A stretch of 64,000 bases of DNA, taken from Stutzerimonas stutzeri. GTDB lineage: Bacteria > Pseudomonadota > Gammaproteobacteria > Pseudomonadales > Pseudomonadaceae. Below, one piece after another: positions 62,561-64,000 of the stretch; position 1 is the stretch's first letter, and each line of letters starts with the position of its first letter. The stretch covers positions 272,776-336,775 of the forward strand of contig NZ_JAMOIH010000002.1 in the NCBI RefSeq assembly GCF_024448955.1, given 5' to 3'. Below the pieces are notes generated by a model, which worked only from the letters and a program-made list of their open reading frames with translations, was not told the origin of the DNA and searched no databases. The position numbers and the translations under genes are program-made.

Positions 62561-63013
62561 ATGGGTGGAGAGCGCGAAGCGGATGAGGGCAATCTATATG
62601 GGCGTGTGCTGCAGCGGCTGACCCTGGCGCTGGAAGAGGCGGAACGAGCCGCGGGCGGTAATGCCGGCGCCGCGACCGAACTGGAGGTCGGCGGGTTGAC
62701 GCCTGCCGAGTTCGATCTGATTCGCGCTTATCTGCAGCAGGACTCACAGTGGCTGTCGGGCTGGCATGCCGCGGCCGAAGAGCAGGCGCAGCTGGAGCGT
62801 CAGGCCGCGCGCCCGGCCCTGCGTAACGTGCTGCGCCACCATCCGGCCAAGCGAAGTAAACAGGCGCCCGTGTCGCTGCAGCAGACCATGAGTTGCGCAC
62901 TATGCGGCGCCTGTGTGACCTGGCCCGACGGGGCGGGCCCGGTTGCCTGCTCGGCCTGTGGTTCGCAATTGCTAAGAGCCCGGCAGCGGTTGCATACCTA
63001 CCCAAAGCATTGA
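62561..63013 (+). CDS. YbeL-type zinc-ribbon protein (DUF1451)
   Basis: A 150-residue protein with a coiled-coil-prone acidic N-terminal half (YGRVLQRLTLALEEAERA) and a C-terminal zinc ribbon CALCGAC...CSACGS. GGAGGTGAATC stands directly before the ATG. The same gene stands beside leuS in E. coli (ybeL). The function is unknown. Confidence 0.88.
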   Translation: MGGEREADEGNLYGRVLQRLTLALEEAERAAGGNAGAATELEVGGLTPAEFDLIRAYLQQDSQWLSGWHAAAEEQAQLERQAARPALRNVLRHHPAKRSKQAPVSLQQTMSCALCGACVTWPDGAGPVACSACGSQLLRARQRLHTYPKH

Positions 63014-63082
63014 TGGCGTCCGCCTTACCGGGCGGACGCCTCGGCAGGTAAAGTTGCAGCAACCAGAGTGCTGGAGCTGCGT

Positions 63083-63856
63083 ATGCCGATTCGTTATTTC
63101 TTCAAACACCTATTGCTGCCACCGGGCGGCCTGCTTCTGCTGTTGCTCCTGGCCTGGTGGCTTCGGCGGCGTGCGCCGCGGCTGGCCGCGTTCTGTTTCG
63201 TGATCGGCTTCGGCGGGCTTTGGTTGATGAGTTTGCCGGTGACCGTCGAATGGGCAGCACGGGCATTGGAGCGTGAGCAAGCGCTGGAATGGACCGATTG
63301 GGCTGATCTTGGACAGCAGGCGCAAGCCATCGTGGTGCTCGGCGCCGGTCGCGAGCAGGCCGATCCAGGCTGGGGCTCCGACCAGCCCAGCCATATCGCG
63401 CTCGAGCGACTGCGTTACGCCTCGCGATTGGCCAAGGCCTCGGGACTGCCGATCCTGGCCAGCGGCGGCCTGCACTATGGGCAACCGCCGAGCGAAGCCT
63501 TGCTGGCAGCCGAAGCGCTGCAACGCGACTTCGCCACGCCGACACGCTGGCTGGAAGAGCGTAGCCGCACCACCTGGGAAAACGCGGTGTACAGCGCGCA
63601 GATGCTCAAGAGCGCAGGAATCGAGAGCATCGTGCTGGTGACCTCGGCGTCGCATATGCCGCGGGCGCGCTGGTGTTTCGAGCAGGTCGGTCTGCAGGTG
63701 ATCACCGCACCGGTGGGCTTCCTTAGCGTGCCCCACGGTCGGCCGTTCGGTGGCTGGCTGCCGGAAGCCAAAGCCGTCTGGCAGAACGGCATGCTGCTCA
63801 ACGAAGCCGTCGGGATGCTGGTTTATCCATTGATTTATACGGCCCAGGAGGGCTAG
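63083..63856 (+). CDS. ElyC/SanA/YdcF-type DUF218 membrane protein
   Basis: A 257-residue protein with two N-terminal membrane segments (about residues 10-26 and 33-50), then a DUF218 domain: AIVVLGAGREQADPGWG, LPILASGGLHYGQPPSEALLAAEAL and SIVLVTSASHMPRARWCFEQ. E. coli ElyC of this family affects envelope integrity and undecaprenyl-carrier levels. The ATG at 63083 has GGAG six bases upstream. It follows the zinc-ribbon gene on the same strand. Confidence 0.88.
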   Translation: MPIRYFFKHLLLPPGGLLLLLLLAWWLRRRAPRLAAFCFVIGFGGLWLMSLPVTVEWAARALEREQALEWTDWADLGQQAQAIVVLGAGREQADPGWGSDQPSHIALERLRYASRLAKASGLPILASGGLHYGQPPSEALLAAEALQRDFATPTRWLEERSRTTWENAVYSAQMLKSAGIESIVLVTSASHMPRARWCFEQVGLQVITAPVGFLSVPHGRPFGGWLPEAKAVWQNGMLLNEAVGMLVYPLIYTAQEG

Positions 63857-64000
63857 GACGACAAGAGCGCTGGAGGCTGGACGAACAGCGGCCCGTCAGG
63901 TTACGCCTTCGGAGACCCCGGATTACGCCTCCGGCTAATCCAGGCTACGGTCTGTAGGAGGAAAAGCTTGACGGTATTGATGCAACAGCCCCGACATTGA
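63857..64000. repeat. Repeat-rich end of the window
   Basis: The stretch opens with GACGACAAGAGCGCTGGAGGC, the same post-stop motif as after orn (37806), and includes a palindrome (63920-63941) that matches the one at 22269-22290 at all but one base. An AGGAGG at 63957-63962 is followed by a TTG frame that stops at the last codon of the window, so I do not call a gene. Confidence 0.6.

Noticed and set aside
63968..64000. Start of a further gene at the right edge
   Set aside because: A good AGGAGG is present, but the frame after it stops at the last codon of the window after about ten residues.

Overview
The window is chromosomal DNA of a pseudomonad. The best fit is the Stutzerimonas (Pseudomonas) stutzeri group. 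This rests on high GC, frequent GTG/TTG starts with AGGAG-type ribosome sites, many short palindromic intergenic repeats, and gene content and order that closely follow Pseudomonas aeruginosa. Nearly every gene is a core housekeeping gene. I see no prophage, CRISPR array, transposase, tRNA or rRNA gene.

Layout. 1-7.8 kb: envelope and LPS genes: the 3' part of hldE, a WaaP-like kinase of lower GC, a Nudix-like protein, an aldo/keto reductase coupled to an FAD oxidoreductase, waaA and tolC. 8-11.6 kb: TPP riboswitch, thiC and a CytX-type HMP transporter. 11.5-22.2 kb: a DUF3298 lipoprotein, then nudF, DUF1249, cpdA, yqiA, parE, three small translationally coupled genes, parC and a PqiC-like lipoprotein. 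22.4-33.1 kb: a YtjB/SMP-like membrane protein divergent from serB, then fimX, its PilZ-like neighbour, psd, rhdA and an HDOD protein, all on the minus strand. 33.3-37.8 kb: motA-motB, rsgA, a membrane-anchored methyltransferase and orn. 37.9-44.3 kb: a mixed block with a YraR-like protein, a MORN-repeat/legumain-like lipoprotein, a MaoC protein, a CidA/LrgA-LrgB pair, a LON-domain protein and a DedA-PAP2 fusion. 44.5-54.7 kb: proA, nadD, rsfS, rlmH, mrdA, rodA, mltB, rlpA, dacC, ybeD and lipB, a long cell-wall elongation and lipoate cluster. 54.8-64 kb: lipA, a second MltB-type transglycosylase, arfA, holA, lptE and leuS on the minus strand, then a zinc-ribbon protein and an ElyC/YdcF protein.

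How the genes work together. Outer envelope assembly recurs: hldE, waaA and the kinase build the LPS core and lptE belongs to LPS export. mrdA, rodA, mltB, rlpA and dacC build and trim the lateral wall, and the DedA-PAP2 fusion may recycle undecaprenyl phosphate. Topoisomerase IV is encoded by parE and parC in one coupled transcript with three unrelated small genes between them. lipB and lipA, convergent neighbours, make lipoate.

Most interesting items. (1) A lipoprotein with about 11 MORN repeats joined to a caspase-like/legumain protease domain. (2) An arfA gene whose last codons form a perfect 11-bp hairpin, the known device for making ArfA only when trans-translation fails. (3) Two unannotated elements with terminal inverted repeats (231 bp and 291 bp). 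(4) A DedA-PAP2 fusion. (5) A Nudix-like protein with a two-residue insertion in its box. (6) A heptad minisatellite at what looks, from memory of PAO1 gene order, like a synteny break after orn. Functional calls come from motif recognition only; no database search was run.
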